Assembly (NCBI GenBank): GCA_903813345.2
Contig: CAIIXF020000012.1
Location: 4,255,318-4,319,317, forward strand
Direction of reading: 5' to 3'
From: Owenia fusiformis
Taxonomy: Eukaryota; Annelida; Polychaeta; Sabellida; Oweniidae
Length of the DNA stretch: 64,000 bases
The notes under the pieces: model-generated
Database searches by the model: none
Seen by the model: only the letters and a program-made list of their open reading frames with translations
Told to the model about the DNA's origin: nothing
Position numbers and translations under genes: made by a program
Part shown: positions 1 to 10,049 of the stretch, in pieces
Numbering within the stretch: the stretch's first letter is position 1
Layout: every line of letters starts with the position of its first letter

Positions 1-922
1 CAGGTGACCACCAGCCTTTACTTTTGCCACAAGTTTTCTTCTTCTGAATGGTTTGCTCAGCGGCAGACAGTATCAGCTCGCAAAGCTTAGAGTAACTGGC
101 TTCAATATCTTCAGGATCTGAAACAAAGTCAGCAAACAGCGAGTTACATTTTAGTCTGAAACCATCCCAATCAGCAGACTTGAAATTCCACCTCTCTTTG
201 GCCTCTTCCTCTGGTTCTTTGCCCAGTTCAAACACAATTGCATTATGATCAGATTTCAGAAAAATTTCTGGCCTGACAGCCCAATTTGCTATTTTGTTTT
301 TGATGCTAGTTGAGCACAGTGTTAAGTCCAAAATAGCCTCCCCTCTAGTAGGGGTGTTGTTATTGACAATATGGATATCATTACTGTTTATGAAATTGAT
401 GAGTGATATTCCAAGTTTGTCTGAAATTTTGCTGTTCCACATTTGGTGCTTAGCATTAAAATCTCCCATTAGAATAACTGGTGCCTTATTTCTCATAGCA
501 ATTTCAGCGCATCTTAAAAACTCATGCATTGCCTCATCGTTGTTAGGTGGAATGTAGACTGAGCCTACAACACAGAAAAAGTCATGTAGATATACATTGG
601 CCCACACTGCCTCTACATTGTCTCTTTTGAGATCATTCCTTTCATACATTTTCACATCACCCGCAGCCACAATAGCTGCCCCTCCTCCAACCCTGTCTTT
701 CCTTACATGCTTTATCCATTTCCATGATTTTAAAATTTTGAAGTTTGCCACATCAGGGTCCCAAATTTCACTTAAGCAGAAGAGTTTTATGTCTTTTGAT
801 ACAAGATTCTCCAGAAAATTAATTGATGTATTTGCCGATCTTATGTTTGCTTGTAGAATTTTCATGATTGCAATCAATGTCACAAAAAATGTTAATTTGC
901 GCACAGTTATATAGCCCAGCAT
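1..922 (-). CDS. Non-LTR retrotransposon ORF2, N-terminal endonuclease part (cut by window edge)
   Basis: An open frame runs on the minus strand from an ATG at 922 (a second ATG at 865 is equally likely) off the left edge, about 307 codons with no stop. It encodes an APE-type endonuclease (exonuclease-endonuclease-phosphatase fold), the enzyme that nicks target DNA to prime reverse transcription. Motifs seen in order are ILQANIRS near residue 22, LSEIWD near residue 51, the catalytic LMGDFNAKHQMWN near residue 150 and SDHNAIVFEL near residue 222. The reverse transcriptase would lie outside the window. The frame starts 11 bases after the ORF1 stop and in another phase, so it is probably translated by reinitiation or from the same bicistronic RNA. 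Placement in the Jockey/CR1 group is inferred from the ORF1 type and gene order. No frameshift is seen. Confidence 0.85.
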   Translation of the reverse strand, partial: MLGYITVRKLTFFVTLIAIMKILQANIRSANTSINFLENLVSKDIKLFCLSEIWDPDVANFKILKSWKWIKHVRKDRVGGGAAIVAAGDVKMYERNDLKRDNVEAVWANVYLHDFFCVVGSVYIPPNNDEAMHEFLRCAEIAMRNKAPVILMGDFNAKHQMWNSKISDKLGISLINFINSNDIHIVNNNTPTRGEAILDLTLCSTSIKNKIANWAVRPEIFLKSDHNAIVFELGKEPEEEAKERWNFKSADWDGFRLKCNSLFADFVSDPEDIEASYSKLCELILSAAEQTIQKKKTCGKSKGWWSP

Positions 923-933
923 ATTTTACTACT

Positions 934-2094
934 TTAGTGTCTGTTTTTTAGTTTTGTCAAAATGTCTCTATAAGTTCTACAGAGTGAACTACCCGGTTCA
1001 TGTGCTTCCCCACAATTGATGCAATTAGGTTTGTTTGCACAAATGAGCCTTTCTTCGTGTGTCTCAGAACATTTTGAGCATCTGCTTTTCGCTGTGCATA
1101 AATTTGCTGTGTGCCCAAAAATTTGACAGTTGAAGCAGCGTACAGGCTTGAATGTTGCCTTTCTAAAGGGTAGAATTTGCCAGTTGATACCAGCGACAGA
1201 AATTTTGCATTGGAATATGTTATTTAGGTCAGAGTGACTTTTACAAGTTATCTTTACTATAGGCAAAGGTTTACCTGTATCCTTGTAGTGTAGCCTTTTA
1301 ACATCAACTTCTGCCTTAGTGTTCTCCTCTATGACCTTTTTAATTGTATCTGTAGATAACGTCCTGGTAACGTTCTTTATCACAGCTCTCGGTAAGGGAG
1401 TCGTGTCATGGACGTGTGCTTCACCGCCAAAGGCCTTTTTGTTGAGGTTGTTCTTGAGCAGGTCTGCGTCTTCAGAGTTCCTACAATGTATAGCAACCCC
1501 CCCTCTGTTTAGACTATAGCAATATTGAATATCAATCTGAGGAAGATACTTACTGACTTCTCTTTTGATAATTTGACTGTTTTTGAACTCACAAGGTTGG
1601 GCTATTTTGTCAATTATGACTATGTCTTCGTGTCTGCACTTTGTGCTTAAGTTTGAATCACAATTTTTTGGTGATACTGTTTCGATGTTTATCGGTGACT
1701 CAAATGATTTATCGCATTTGTTTGTTTTTAAACTATCTGTAATGCAAATTGGGCAGAGGTATTCCAGATTTTTCTTTTTAAAAATATTTATCATTTGTTG
1801 GTTAAGACATACACATGAAGCGTGCCACCACTGAGCACATGCAGAGCAGCAAATCCAAGCAGTATTTTTTCCTGTTAATGCGTTGCTGCAAGGGCATTTA
1901 GATTTACAGTTTTTTGTTTTAAGTGCTTGAGAATCAGACGAGTTGACCTCAGTTGTGTTTTTCTGAGTTTTGCCCTCTTTTTGGTTACTTGCCTTGCTTG
2001 CTTTGTTTCTTTTTACATTTTTAGTTGTTTGAGCTTCTGATTTTTCAGTGTTAGTATTGATGCTTTTATTTTTAGCGCTGCGTGTTATAGGCAT
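934..2094 (-). CDS. Non-LTR retrotransposon ORF1 with PHD-like finger and three zinc knuckles
   Basis: This is a 386-residue nucleic-acid-binding ORF1 protein of a LINE. The N-terminal ~70 residues are Lys/Asn/Thr-rich and look disordered. A Cys4-His-Cys3 arrangement typical of PHD fingers follows at about residues 66-115 (CPC, then CCSAC, WWHASC, YLCPIC). The C-terminus has three zinc knuckles: CFNCQIFGHTANLC, CSKCSETHEERLIC and CINCGEAHEPGSSLC. A central ~100-residue part resembles the RRM-like/esterase-free ORF1 core only weakly. I chose the ATG at 2094; the frame is open a few codons further upstream but without another ATG. It ends 11 bases before ORF2. PHD plus knuckles is a known ORF1 design in Jockey/CR1-group elements. 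The reading frame is intact, so the copy may be young. Confidence 0.85.
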   Translation of the reverse strand: MPITRSAKNKSINTNTEKSEAQTTKNVKRNKASKASNQKEGKTQKNTTEVNSSDSQALKTKNCKSKCPCSNALTGKNTAWICCSACAQWWHASCVCLNQQMINIFKKKNLEYLCPICITDSLKTNKCDKSFESPINIETVSPKNCDSNLSTKCRHEDIVIIDKIAQPCEFKNSQIIKREVSKYLPQIDIQYCYSLNRGGVAIHCRNSEDADLLKNNLNKKAFGGEAHVHDTTPLPRAVIKNVTRTLSTDTIKKVIEENTKAEVDVKRLHYKDTGKPLPIVKITCKSHSDLNNIFQCKISVAGINWQILPFRKATFKPVRCFNCQIFGHTANLCTAKSRCSKCSETHEERLICANKPNCINCGEAHEPGSSLCRTYRDILTKLKNRH

Positions 2095-3338
2095 TTGTCC
2101 AAGCAAGCTAACTTATTGCATAACTATATTATCACATTTGTGCCACATTTAACAATATCGGCCGTCCATCTCGGCATCTGGGAATGTTGGAGCTTCAGTA
2201 GGCGTCACACGGCTGCTGTGTCTCTCTCCAGTGCTCTATCTAAATGACATGCCTTCTAAAGCAAAGAGTTAATAAGCCTAACTAAACTACACATAAAGCA
2301 TTTCTGTGTTAATACGCTGGGTACCCTGTTTCACCGAGTTCGGAGAAAATTATCTGAAACGGAATGTTATTGTACTTTTATCTAACTAGTCTACTACAAA
2401 CAACGACAATAAGACATTCTTACCTATATACAGTGACCTTGAACTGTGCAAATAAAGATGGCGCCGTATATAATTGATTGGGGACCTGTCATTTTACACC
2501 TATCTTCATGATTGAAATTCCCCAATTTTTCTTGCGTCTTTCAATTAATTATTGAGACAGCAATAACATTTGGAATCAGCACTATAAAAAAACACTTATT
2601 TGAGAAAATGAAATTATCGTTATCATAAAACGGCCCAGACTTATTTTTGGCTCAAAAATTATTTAGTTTTTCTACAGCGCAAATAATCATCGTCTGCAGT
2701 AAAACATGGATAAAAGTGAGTAGCTTTAATACCTAACATTAGAAATTTCAGCAAAGATGCATTTGAATGTATGTTTTTAAAATAAATTGCTTTCCTAGAC
2801 TTTCTGTAAGTTTCTGGTAGAGTTTAAAACCTTTATTTCTACTCATGTCAAAATAAAAAATGAAATTGTATGAATTGCGAACCCCAATTTCAAAGTCAGA
2901 TCTTGCCAACTCATATTGTGATTTTGATTAGGCCACATGGTGGAAAAGAACCGGCGTCATTAGGGCTATCACATATCTGAATATGATAAAATATAACAAA
3001 TGTTATCATCAAACGGCCCAGCAAAATTTGCGATTCAAGCGTTATTTTGGTTAAAAAATATATCGTATTGGGTCCATATGGAAATACGTCACAGAAACTC
3101 CCATGAATAAGATATTCGTTCAAATGTACATCAGACCGACGCATGAGACTACACTCTCACATAATATTGCATTAATATACATTTAAAAAGTTTCCTAATA
3201 TCCTTAAACTTAGTTTGAAACAGGCTGTCACTTTTACAGAAATCCAATCAACGATCTATTTTCTCTCCGCGGAAGAATACCTCATTTTAATGCCAAACAA
3301 CGTAGACAATTGAAACTAGGGGCCTTGCTGCCCGGCTG
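2095..3338. other. No gene seen; probable 5' UTR of the LINE and unassigned AT-rich DNA
   Basis: The first few hundred bases above 2094 are probably the 5' UTR/promoter of the minus-strand LINE. Beyond that I see no coding exon. A short phrase, TTATCATMAAACGGCCCAG, occurs at about 2619 and 3001 in the same orientation, hinting at a very old tandem duplication. Confidence 0.4.
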
Positions 3339-4061
3339 GATATACCTATTTCACCCACCAGATTAGACATGATAAGAGAGGCAACAAAGTCAGATAGTAA
3401 TTTATCGCGAGTATATGCATATACACTTTCTGGTTGGCCCAAATATCACAAAGATGTGTCTATTGAGTTGAGACCATATTACGATGCGCGCGCTTCTATC
3501 AGCGTTTACGATGAGTTACTTCTATTCGGGAATAGAATCATTATCCCCATGTCAATGCGTGACGATATTCTAGAAAAGATTCACGCGGGTCATTTTGGGA
3601 TTCAAAAATGTCGTGAGAGAGCTGCCACAAGTGTTTGGTGGCCAGGCCTTTCAAGTGCCATTCAAAATAAAGTCGCTAATTGTCAACATTGTGAAGAAAA
3701 GCGAGCTTCAAATCCAAGCGAGACACTATTACCAACACCATTACCAGACAGACCTTGGCAAAAACTAGCCACGGACCTTCTAGAACATGCTAAAAAGAAC
3801 TATCTTGTAATAGTTGACTACTTTTCACGTTATTTAGAGGTTTTACATGTTCCTGGGTCTGTGACTTCCCAACAGGTCATTGACAAACTTAAAACTGTGT
3901 TTGCAAGATTCGGTATTCCTGAGACCTTGATATCGGACAACGGACCTCAATTTAAGTCATATGAGTTTAAGCGGTTCGCAGAAGAATACGATTTCAAACA
4001 CGTAACGAGTAGTCCACATTTTGCGCAGGCTAACGGCCTCGCAGAACGCGCAGTTCAAACG
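3339..4061 (+). pseudogene. 723-bp copy of the gag-pol integrase region of the neighbouring Ty3 element
   Basis: Bases 3339-4061 match 8152-8874 of the adjacent Ty3/gypsy element with a constant offset of 4813; I saw no mismatch, and the translations from 3369 are identical. The piece covers the linker after RNase H, the HHCC zinc-binding domain and the catalytic core of integrase up to just past the glutamate of the DDE triad. It begins and ends abruptly inside the frame, has no LTR, no poly(A) and no clear target duplication. The open frame continues by chance into unrelated sequence to a stop at 4158-4160. It cannot make a working integrase. It could come from template switching during reverse transcription, from gene conversion or DNA repair, or from an assembly error. 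Confidence 0.85.
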
Positions 4062-5015
4062 CAATTCTTTTCGGGTCGGATGGATATTGAGTTGGAAAAA
4101 GAGAACGGTGAGGGTAGAAACTCTAAGGAAACTCTTCTAAAGTGCCTTAACAGGTTTTAAGAAGGTTATAAAATTCCACACCCCTATTTGAAGGGCTTTT
4201 AAGGTCATATCTGAAAATAATTGCTGCTGTTAACATGGCCAAGGGGGGACTTATTGACTTGTAATGTGGTGTAAAATTGAACTTTATTTTGACAAAACAC
4301 TAACTTTAAAATGACTGTAACTTTTTCCCATTTGGGAGTTAAACCATGATACTTGACAAATCAATATAACTTTGGATAAGCTTTAAAATGATAAATGACA
4401 CATACTCTGAGGACACTGGAATATGTATGCCTAGGGAGGGGGGGGGGCATACTTTCGGGACACCCTGTATATGACAAGTCCATGCACACAGGCGTTGTTT
4501 TCTAAACTTAGCACTCATTTCTGCGAATCTCGTGCAAAGTTGGAAACACCCTGTATTATTTTGAAAAAAGTAGCTCGCGCTTTTAAAAAAATGGACCAAC
4601 ATTTACAAAAGTCCGGCCAAATTTTCAAAAGGGTGTCAAACAAATTTTGTGGATAATTAGATCTGATATTATACGTGAAGTCTCAATGGCAATTATTATT
4701 TAGAGAGTAAATAATGCCGTTAAATAATGACATTTAAGATCTGATTCTTACTAATGTGACTGTGGGCGCATGCGTATAAATTTTATTGATGCATAATGTA
4801 CACGTAGTGAGATTTGAGAAATCATATAATAAAAGGGATAAAAGGGTTATATCTAATTTTGCATTCACTAAAAATTCGAATGGAGGTTAGATTCTTAAAG
4901 CTGGCCCTTTCAGCTTTCCAACGGTATGTATTGGAGCCCAAGTGCAGAGGTGGTCATTTATATCACCCTAGTTTGCTCTACTACGTATAAGTCATTTTGC
5001 CTCAAATCCGACCTA
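4062..5015. other. No gene seen between the integrase fragment and the Ty3 element
   Basis: AT-rich unassigned sequence. A poly-G run lies at 4437-4447, followed by the phrase ACACCCTGTAT, a common end of dispersed invertebrate repeats; it recurs at about 4547. I find no splice-bounded exon. Confidence 0.35.
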
Positions 5016-5020
5016 CCGAC

Positions 5021-5233
5021 TGTTGTGTAATGATATGCAACTATAATTACAAATGTAAGTTTGGCACAATCCATGATTGTGCTGTCAGTATTGTGTTATG
5101 CGCTGAGGCCATCTAGCGGCAATAAATAGAACTAGACGCCATCTTGAAAAGAGCATGGTTTTGTTGACCTAGATATTAAATGGATCAATTACATCTTATA
5201 GTGAGTTAATCAATTGGAATAAGTAATTCTACA
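5021..5233 (+). repeat. 5' LTR of the Ty3/gypsy element
   Basis: 213-bp terminal repeat starting TGTTGTGTAATG and ending AATTCTACA. It must hold the element promoter. An AATAAA lies at about 5121-5126 and would serve as the polyadenylation signal in the 3' copy. Confidence 0.95.
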
Positions 5234-5250
5234 TAGTGTCAGATGAACCA
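5234..5250 (+). promoter_or_regulatory. Possible primer-binding site
   Basis: The sequence directly after the 5' LTR, TAGTGTCAGATGAACC, is where a tRNA primer-binding site is expected and resembles the TGGTGTCAGA type of many Ty3 elements. I could not assign the tRNA. Confidence 0.4.
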
Positions 5251-5436
5251 TAGAACCCTGAAATGCTCTGAAATGGACTGAACAGTGAGTAGAGTGAAGA
5301 GGAAAATACTTTGAAAAATTTTGACAGAAAATTTATCAATTTATGAAAGCTTGCAAGAATTAATTGGAGTTTATCATAGATATCTTCACTGGATTAACAT
5401 TGTATCAGTGCCAAATAAACATATCAGATATTGATA

Positions 5437-8400
5437 ATGGCGTGTAAATTACCACCACCAGAGGGATTTAATTTCGCTACACCAAACTTATGGCCTGCAT
5501 GGAAGAAGCGATTCCACAGGTTCAGGCTTGCTACAGAACTATTCAAGAAGCCTAATGAGGTGCAAGTGAGTGCATTATTGTATGCAATGGGATCAGAGTC
5601 TGAGAAAATATATGAAACATTTGTATTTCCACCAACACCTGTTGTTGAAGGTGAGGAAGGTCAGCCAGTCGCTCAAGGTGCAATTGCTGCTAGTGTAGAG
5701 CCGGACTATGATCTAGTGATCCAGCGTTTTGATGGATATTTTATTCCGCAACGAAATATTGTATATGAACGTACTGCATTTGAAAGGATGACGCAGGCTA
5801 AAGGTGAACCAGTTGAACAATATATTCGTCGACTTTACGAGCAAGCTGCTAAATGTGAGTTCACTGACAAGGATGAACGGATTTTAATGCGGATAATTAT
5901 TGGCATTACTGACTCTGAATTGTCATTAAAGCTACAGGAACCAAGGGAACCAGAATTAACATTGTCTCAGACTATAGCTATGGTACGGAGCAAGGAACAA
6001 GTACAACTCGAGAATAAGGCTCTGTCGACTGAAGTTGAAACCGTATCAGCGATTAAGGATCGAAAGACATTTAATTTCAGCAAGTCAAAGCCAGTGCGAC
6101 AAAAATCTGAGGCTTCCAGTAAGAAGCCAGATTCCCAAACTGCCATCCGTAATGATTGTTCTAAGTGCGGACTTACACATGATAGGGGACATTGCCCGGC
6201 GGCTAATCGAAAATGTAATAAGTGCGGAAAAATGGGGCACTACGGGAGAAAGTGCCGATCAACATCCTGTAAGAAGGCTGTCAGAGAGGTCGAATGCGAC
6301 GACAGTTCAGACGACATTGATGATGTTTTCTACATTGATAATGTGAACGTAAGTACGGTTCGATCTACTAATGTACAACCCTGGAGAATTTTGTTGCCAG
6401 TAAACAAGAATATCATTGATTTCAAAATTGATACTGGGGCGGATGTGTCTGTGCTCAGTCATGATATTTATACTCAGTTAGACCCCAAGCCCAAGTTGAA
6501 GTCTATGGGGGGTAGGTCTGTAACTAGTCCTGGGGGGGATTTATCTGTGGTAGGAGAGTTTGTAGCAGAGGTGCCATATCGCAATGTAAAATATAAAATG
6601 CGGACTATAGTAGTCAAAAATAAGACTGATTGTTTACTTAGTCGAGCCGCAGCGGATAAAATGAACCTAGTGACGCGTAATCAGTGGGTAAACAATGTTC
6701 GCGAAGAGAAGATTATTATGTCCGGAGATTCCGTCGGCAAAAGTACAAAATCTCGCGAATTACCCATAATGAAATGTAAACCAGTGACCATATCATTAAA
6801 TGAGGATTGTAAACCATATTCACTCGCCGTGCCGCGACGCATTGGATTAAATCTAATGAAACCGTGCCGAGAGCAGTTAGAGAAAATGGTTGAAAGGTCA
6901 GTTATACGCCGCGTCGAGGAGCCCACTGATTGGGTAGCGCCTATGGTTCCGGTTTTGAAGAAAAACGGGTTGGATGTCCGTATAGCGGTGGATTTGAAAA
7001 GATTGAATCAATCTGTAAAACGTGAAAGATACGTTATGCCTACGCTAGATGATATTACACACAAGTTGGCAAAATGCAACACATTTTCAAAATTGGATGC
7101 CAAGAGCGGTTATCACCAGATACCTTTAAATCCGGAGTCGCAACTGTTGACCACATTTATTACACCGTTTGGGAGGTTTTGTTTCCAAAGGTTGCCAGAG
7201 GGGGTAAGTTGTGCACCTGAGATTTATCAGAGGACAATGTCTGAGATTCTTAAAGATATGCCTGGAACATCAGTTTGGATGGATGACATCCTTGTGTATG
7301 GTAAAACAGTTCAAGAGCATAATAAGAATCTTGACAATGTTCTCAAACGCTTAAAAGACATGAATGTGACATTGAATCGCGAGAAATGTGAGTACAGGAA
7401 ATCAAGCATTGAATTTCTTGGATACATTTTCAGCGAAAATGGAATGAGTCCAGATCCAAAGAAAGTACAAGCGATTGTGGACATGCAAAAGCCTTCTAAC
7501 GTAGAAGAGCTTAGACGGTACCTCGGGATGGTTCAATTCCTTGGTCGGTTTGTGCCAAATTTATCGACGGTTTTGAAACCGCTCAATGAGCTATTGCGTA
7601 AGGATAATGTGTGGGTATGGACAGATATACAACAAGATGCTTTTGATAAGGTCAAGTCCATGCTTTCTACAGCACCGAGTTTAGTGTATTATGAAATTGG
7701 ACGTCCTACAATGGTAAGTGCAGATGCCAGTTCCTACGGGTTAGGGGGAGCAATTTTTCAGAAACATGAGAAAGGATGGCTTCCGGTAAGTTTCGTATCA
7801 CGTACCTTGACTGATGCTGAGACAAGATATGCACAAATCGAAAAAGAGTGCCTGGCCTCAGTCTGGGTATGTGAGAGGTTTGATCGATATCTCATAGGCT
7901 GTGAAAAGTTCAAACTCTTGACGGACCACAAACCATTGGTACCTTTGATTAGGGATAAGGATATAGACAAAGCTCCGATAAGATGTCAGCGGATGTTGCT
8001 ACGGTTACTTAGATATAATCCCGAGGTTGAACATTGCGCAGGGAAAAATTTGGTAGTTGCGGATCAGTTATCGCGATCTCCATTAAATTCCACTTTTGGA
8101 GCTCAAGACAGTATCGACAGTATTGAGAGTTATGTCAAATCAGTGATTACTGATATACCTATTTCACCCACCAGATTAGACATGATAAGAGAGGCAACAA
8201 AGTCAGATAGTAATTTATCGCGAGTATATGCATATACACTTTCTGGTTGGCCCAAATATCACAAAGATGTGTCTATTGAGTTGAGACCATATTACGATGC
8301 GCGCGCTTCTATCAGCGTTTACGATGAGTTACTTCTATTCGGGAATAGAATCATTATCCCCATGTCAATGCGTGACGATATTCTAGAAAAGATTCACGCG

Positions 8401-9579
8401 GGTCATTTTGGGATTCAAAAATGTCGTGAGAGAGCTGCCACAAGTGTTTGGTGGCCAGGCCTTTCAAGTGCCATTCAAAATAAAGTCGCTAATTGTCAAC
8501 ATTGTGAAGAAAAGCGAGCTTCAAATCCAAGCGAGACACTATTACCAACACCATTACCAGACAGACCTTGGCAAAAACTAGCCACGGACCTTCTAGAACA
8601 TGCTAAAAAGAACTATCTTGTAATAGTTGACTACTTTTCACGTTATTTAGAGGTTTTACATGTTCCTGGGTCTGTGACTTCCCAACAGGTCATTGACAAA
8701 CTTAAAACTGTGTTTGCAAGATTCGGTATTCCTGAGACCTTGATATCGGACAACGGACCTCAATTTAAGTCATATGAGTTTAAGCGGTTCGCAGAAGAAT
8801 ACGATTTCAAACACGTAACGAGTAGTCCACATTTTGCGCAGGCTAACGGCCTCGCAGAACGCGCAGTTCAAACGGCCAAGCGTATTTTATCAACAAATGA
8901 CCCTCAGTTAGGTCTTATGAGTCACCGTGCAACTCCAGTTAATGCTACAGGCAAAAGCCCAGCACAGCTGCTCATGGGACGTAACTTGAGAACCACATTA
9001 CCCACTATTTCAAAGAATCTTGATCCTGATTGGTCGGATATGAGAGAAATGAGAAATCGCGATCAGAGAGCAAAACTGATTTATGCAAAGAATTTCAATT
9101 CTAACAAAGGGGCAAAAGCCTTACCAGAACTAAAATCGGGAGATCGGGTTAGAATCAAGTTAGACAAAGAAAAACAGTGGAGTTCACCAGCGAAAGTAGA
9201 GAGAAAAGCGCAAACTCCGCGTTCATATATTGTTAATCATGAGGGGTCTCTTTATCGGAGAAATAGAAAGAATCTACTCCAAACTCAAGCCATGTTAAAA
9301 CCAAAGCTTTCATGGGATAAACTGTTCCAAAATACTGATTGCCCTCAAACTCTTGAGTCACATGCAAGACCAGTTACAAATCAGATTGAGAGTCCTATTA
9401 AGAATATTCCACTCAGCAAGCTTCCCAATCTAAGCACAGATACTGAGCTTCAAACCCCTTCATTTCATGCTAGTGGCAACCAGGGTATTAGTAGTTCCAA
9501 CAGTGCTTCAACAAGTATGAGTGGATACACCACACGTAGTGGTAGAGCAGTAGTAAAGCCACTCAGATACCAGAACTAA
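5437..9579 (+). CDS. Ty3/gypsy Gag-Pol polyprotein (single frame)
   Basis: A 1380-residue fused Gag-Pol starts at the ATG at 5437, whose frame is open only two codons further upstream. Domains in order: a Gag capsid-like region (1-235); two zinc knuckles near 241-275 (C-x2-C-x3-H-x4-C and CNKCGKMGHYGRKC); an aspartic protease with DTGADVSVLS near 331; reverse transcriptase with DLKRLN, LDAKSGYHQ and the catalytic WMDDILVYG near 615; RNase H with SADASSYGLGGA near 762 and TDHKPL near 829; an integrase HHCC zinc finger near 985-1025; and the DDE core with TDLL near 1050, SDNGPQF near 1104 and NGLAERA near 1140. The tail ends with a TTRSGR motif common in this clade. Gag and Pol share one frame without a frameshift. 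No chromodomain or envelope is seen. It appears intact. Confidence 0.95.
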   Translation: MACKLPPPEGFNFATPNLWPAWKKRFHRFRLATELFKKPNEVQVSALLYAMGSESEKIYETFVFPPTPVVEGEEGQPVAQGAIAASVEPDYDLVIQRFDGYFIPQRNIVYERTAFERMTQAKGEPVEQYIRRLYEQAAKCEFTDKDERILMRIIIGITDSELSLKLQEPREPELTLSQTIAMVRSKEQVQLENKALSTEVETVSAIKDRKTFNFSKSKPVRQKSEASSKKPDSQTAIRNDCSKCGLTHDRGHCPAANRKCNKCGKMGHYGRKCRSTSCKKAVREVECDDSSDDIDDVFYIDNVNVSTVRSTNVQPWRILLPVNKNIIDFKIDTGADVSVLSHDIYTQLDPKPKLKSMGGRSVTSPGGDLSVVGEFVAEVPYRNVKYKMRTIVVKNKTDCLLSRAAADKMNLVTRNQWVNNVREEKIIMSGDSVGKSTKSRELPIMKCKPVTISLNEDCKPYSLAVPRRIGLNLMKPCREQLEKMVERSVIRRVEEPTDWVAPMVPVLKKNGLDVRIAVDLKRLNQSVKRERYVMPTLDDITHKLAKCNTFSKLDAKSGYHQIPLNPESQLLTTFITPFGRFCFQRLPEGVSCAPEIYQRTMSEILKDMPGTSVWMDDILVYGKTVQEHNKNLDNVLKRLKDMNVTLNREKCEYRKSSIEFLGYIFSENGMSPDPKKVQAIVDMQKPSNVEELRRYLGMVQFLGRFVPNLSTVLKPLNELLRKDNVWVWTDIQQDAFDKVKSMLSTAPSLVYYEIGRPTMVSADASSYGLGGAIFQKHEKGWLPVSFVSRTLTDAETRYAQIEKECLASVWVCERFDRYLIGCEKFKLLTDHKPLVPLIRDKDIDKAPIRCQRMLLRLLRYNPEVEHCAGKNLVVADQLSRSPLNSTFGAQDSIDSIESYVKSVITDIPISPTRLDMIREATKSDSNLSRVYAYTLSGWPKYHKDVSIELRPYYDARASISVYDELLLFGNRIIIPMSMRDDILEKIHAGHFGIQKCRERAATSVWWPGLSSAIQNKVANCQHCEEKRASNPSETLLPTPLPDRPWQKLATDLLEHAKKNYLVIVDYFSRYLEVLHVPGSVTSQQVIDKLKTVFARFGIPETLISDNGPQFKSYEFKRFAEEYDFKHVTSSPHFAQANGLAERAVQTAKRILSTNDPQLGLMSHRATPVNATGKSPAQLLMGRNLRTTLPTISKNLDPDWSDMREMRNRDQRAKLIYAKNFNSNKGAKALPELKSGDRVRIKLDKEKQWSSPAKVERKAQTPRSYIVNHEGSLYRRNRKNLLQTQAMLKPKLSWDKLFQNTDCPQTLESHARPVTNQIESPIKNIPLSKLPNLSTDTELQTPSFHASGNQGISSSNSASTSMSGYTTRSGRAVVKPLRYQN

Positions 9580-9820
9580 TAGTTCTAGGTTATAACATTT
9601 GCATAAAGTGAAATATATAGTGTGTTCATTCATAAACAGTTTGTATGTAAAAACTGTGGACAGTAAAAGTGTGTTTAATATATTGAGATTTTAGTTTATT
9701 TCATACAGAGACAATTAAAGACAAGATGTTATACATGCACAGCATCATTAGAGACTTTAAATGTAAAGTTTTATTTTATTGACTCTTGAGATACAATTGC
9801 TTAAAGTGATACTTTAACTT

Positions 9821-9831
9821 AAAGAGGGAGA
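9821..9831 (+). promoter_or_regulatory. Polypurine tract of the Ty3 element
   Basis: AAAGAGGGAGA lies directly before the 3' LTR, the standard place for plus-strand priming. Confidence 0.8.
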
Positions 9832-10044
9832 TGTTGTGTAATGATATGCAACTATAATTACAAATGTAAGTTTGGCACAATCCATGATTGTGCTGTCAGT
9901 ATTGTGTTATGCGCTGAGGCCATCTAGCGGCAATAAATAGAACTAGACGCCATCTTGAAAAGAGCATGGTTTTGTTGACCTAGATATTAAATGGATCAAT
10001 TACATCTTATAGTGAGTTAATCAATTGGAATAAGTAATTCTACA
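9832..10044 (+). repeat. 3' LTR of the Ty3/gypsy element
   Basis: Second copy of the 213-bp terminal repeat, no difference from the 5' copy seen, followed by the target duplication CCGAC. Confidence 0.95.
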
Positions 10045-10049
10045 CCGAC

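Larger units (their letters stand above)
5021..10044 (+). mobile_element. Full-length Ty3/gypsy LTR retrotransposon with identical LTRs
   Basis: The element is bounded by two 213-bp direct repeats (5021-5233 and 9832-10044) that start TG, end CA and look identical base for base. The 5-bp sequence CCGAC at 5016-5020 and 10045-10049 is the target duplication; both flanks sit in a short CCGACCTA repeat, so a 13-bp reading is also possible. Between the LTRs are one uninterrupted gag-pol frame (5437-9579) and a purine tract just before the 3' LTR. There is no envelope-like frame. Identical LTRs plus an intact frame indicate a very recent insertion and a copy that may still be active. Confidence 0.96.

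Noticed and set aside
294-1834. Plus-strand frames over the left LINE
   Set aside because: They are antisense shadows of ORF1 and ORF2, whose motifs are unmistakable on the minus strand.
2600-3060. Tandem duplication marked by AAACGGCCCAG at ~2627 and ~3009
   Set aside because: Similarity does not extend convincingly beyond ~20 bases.
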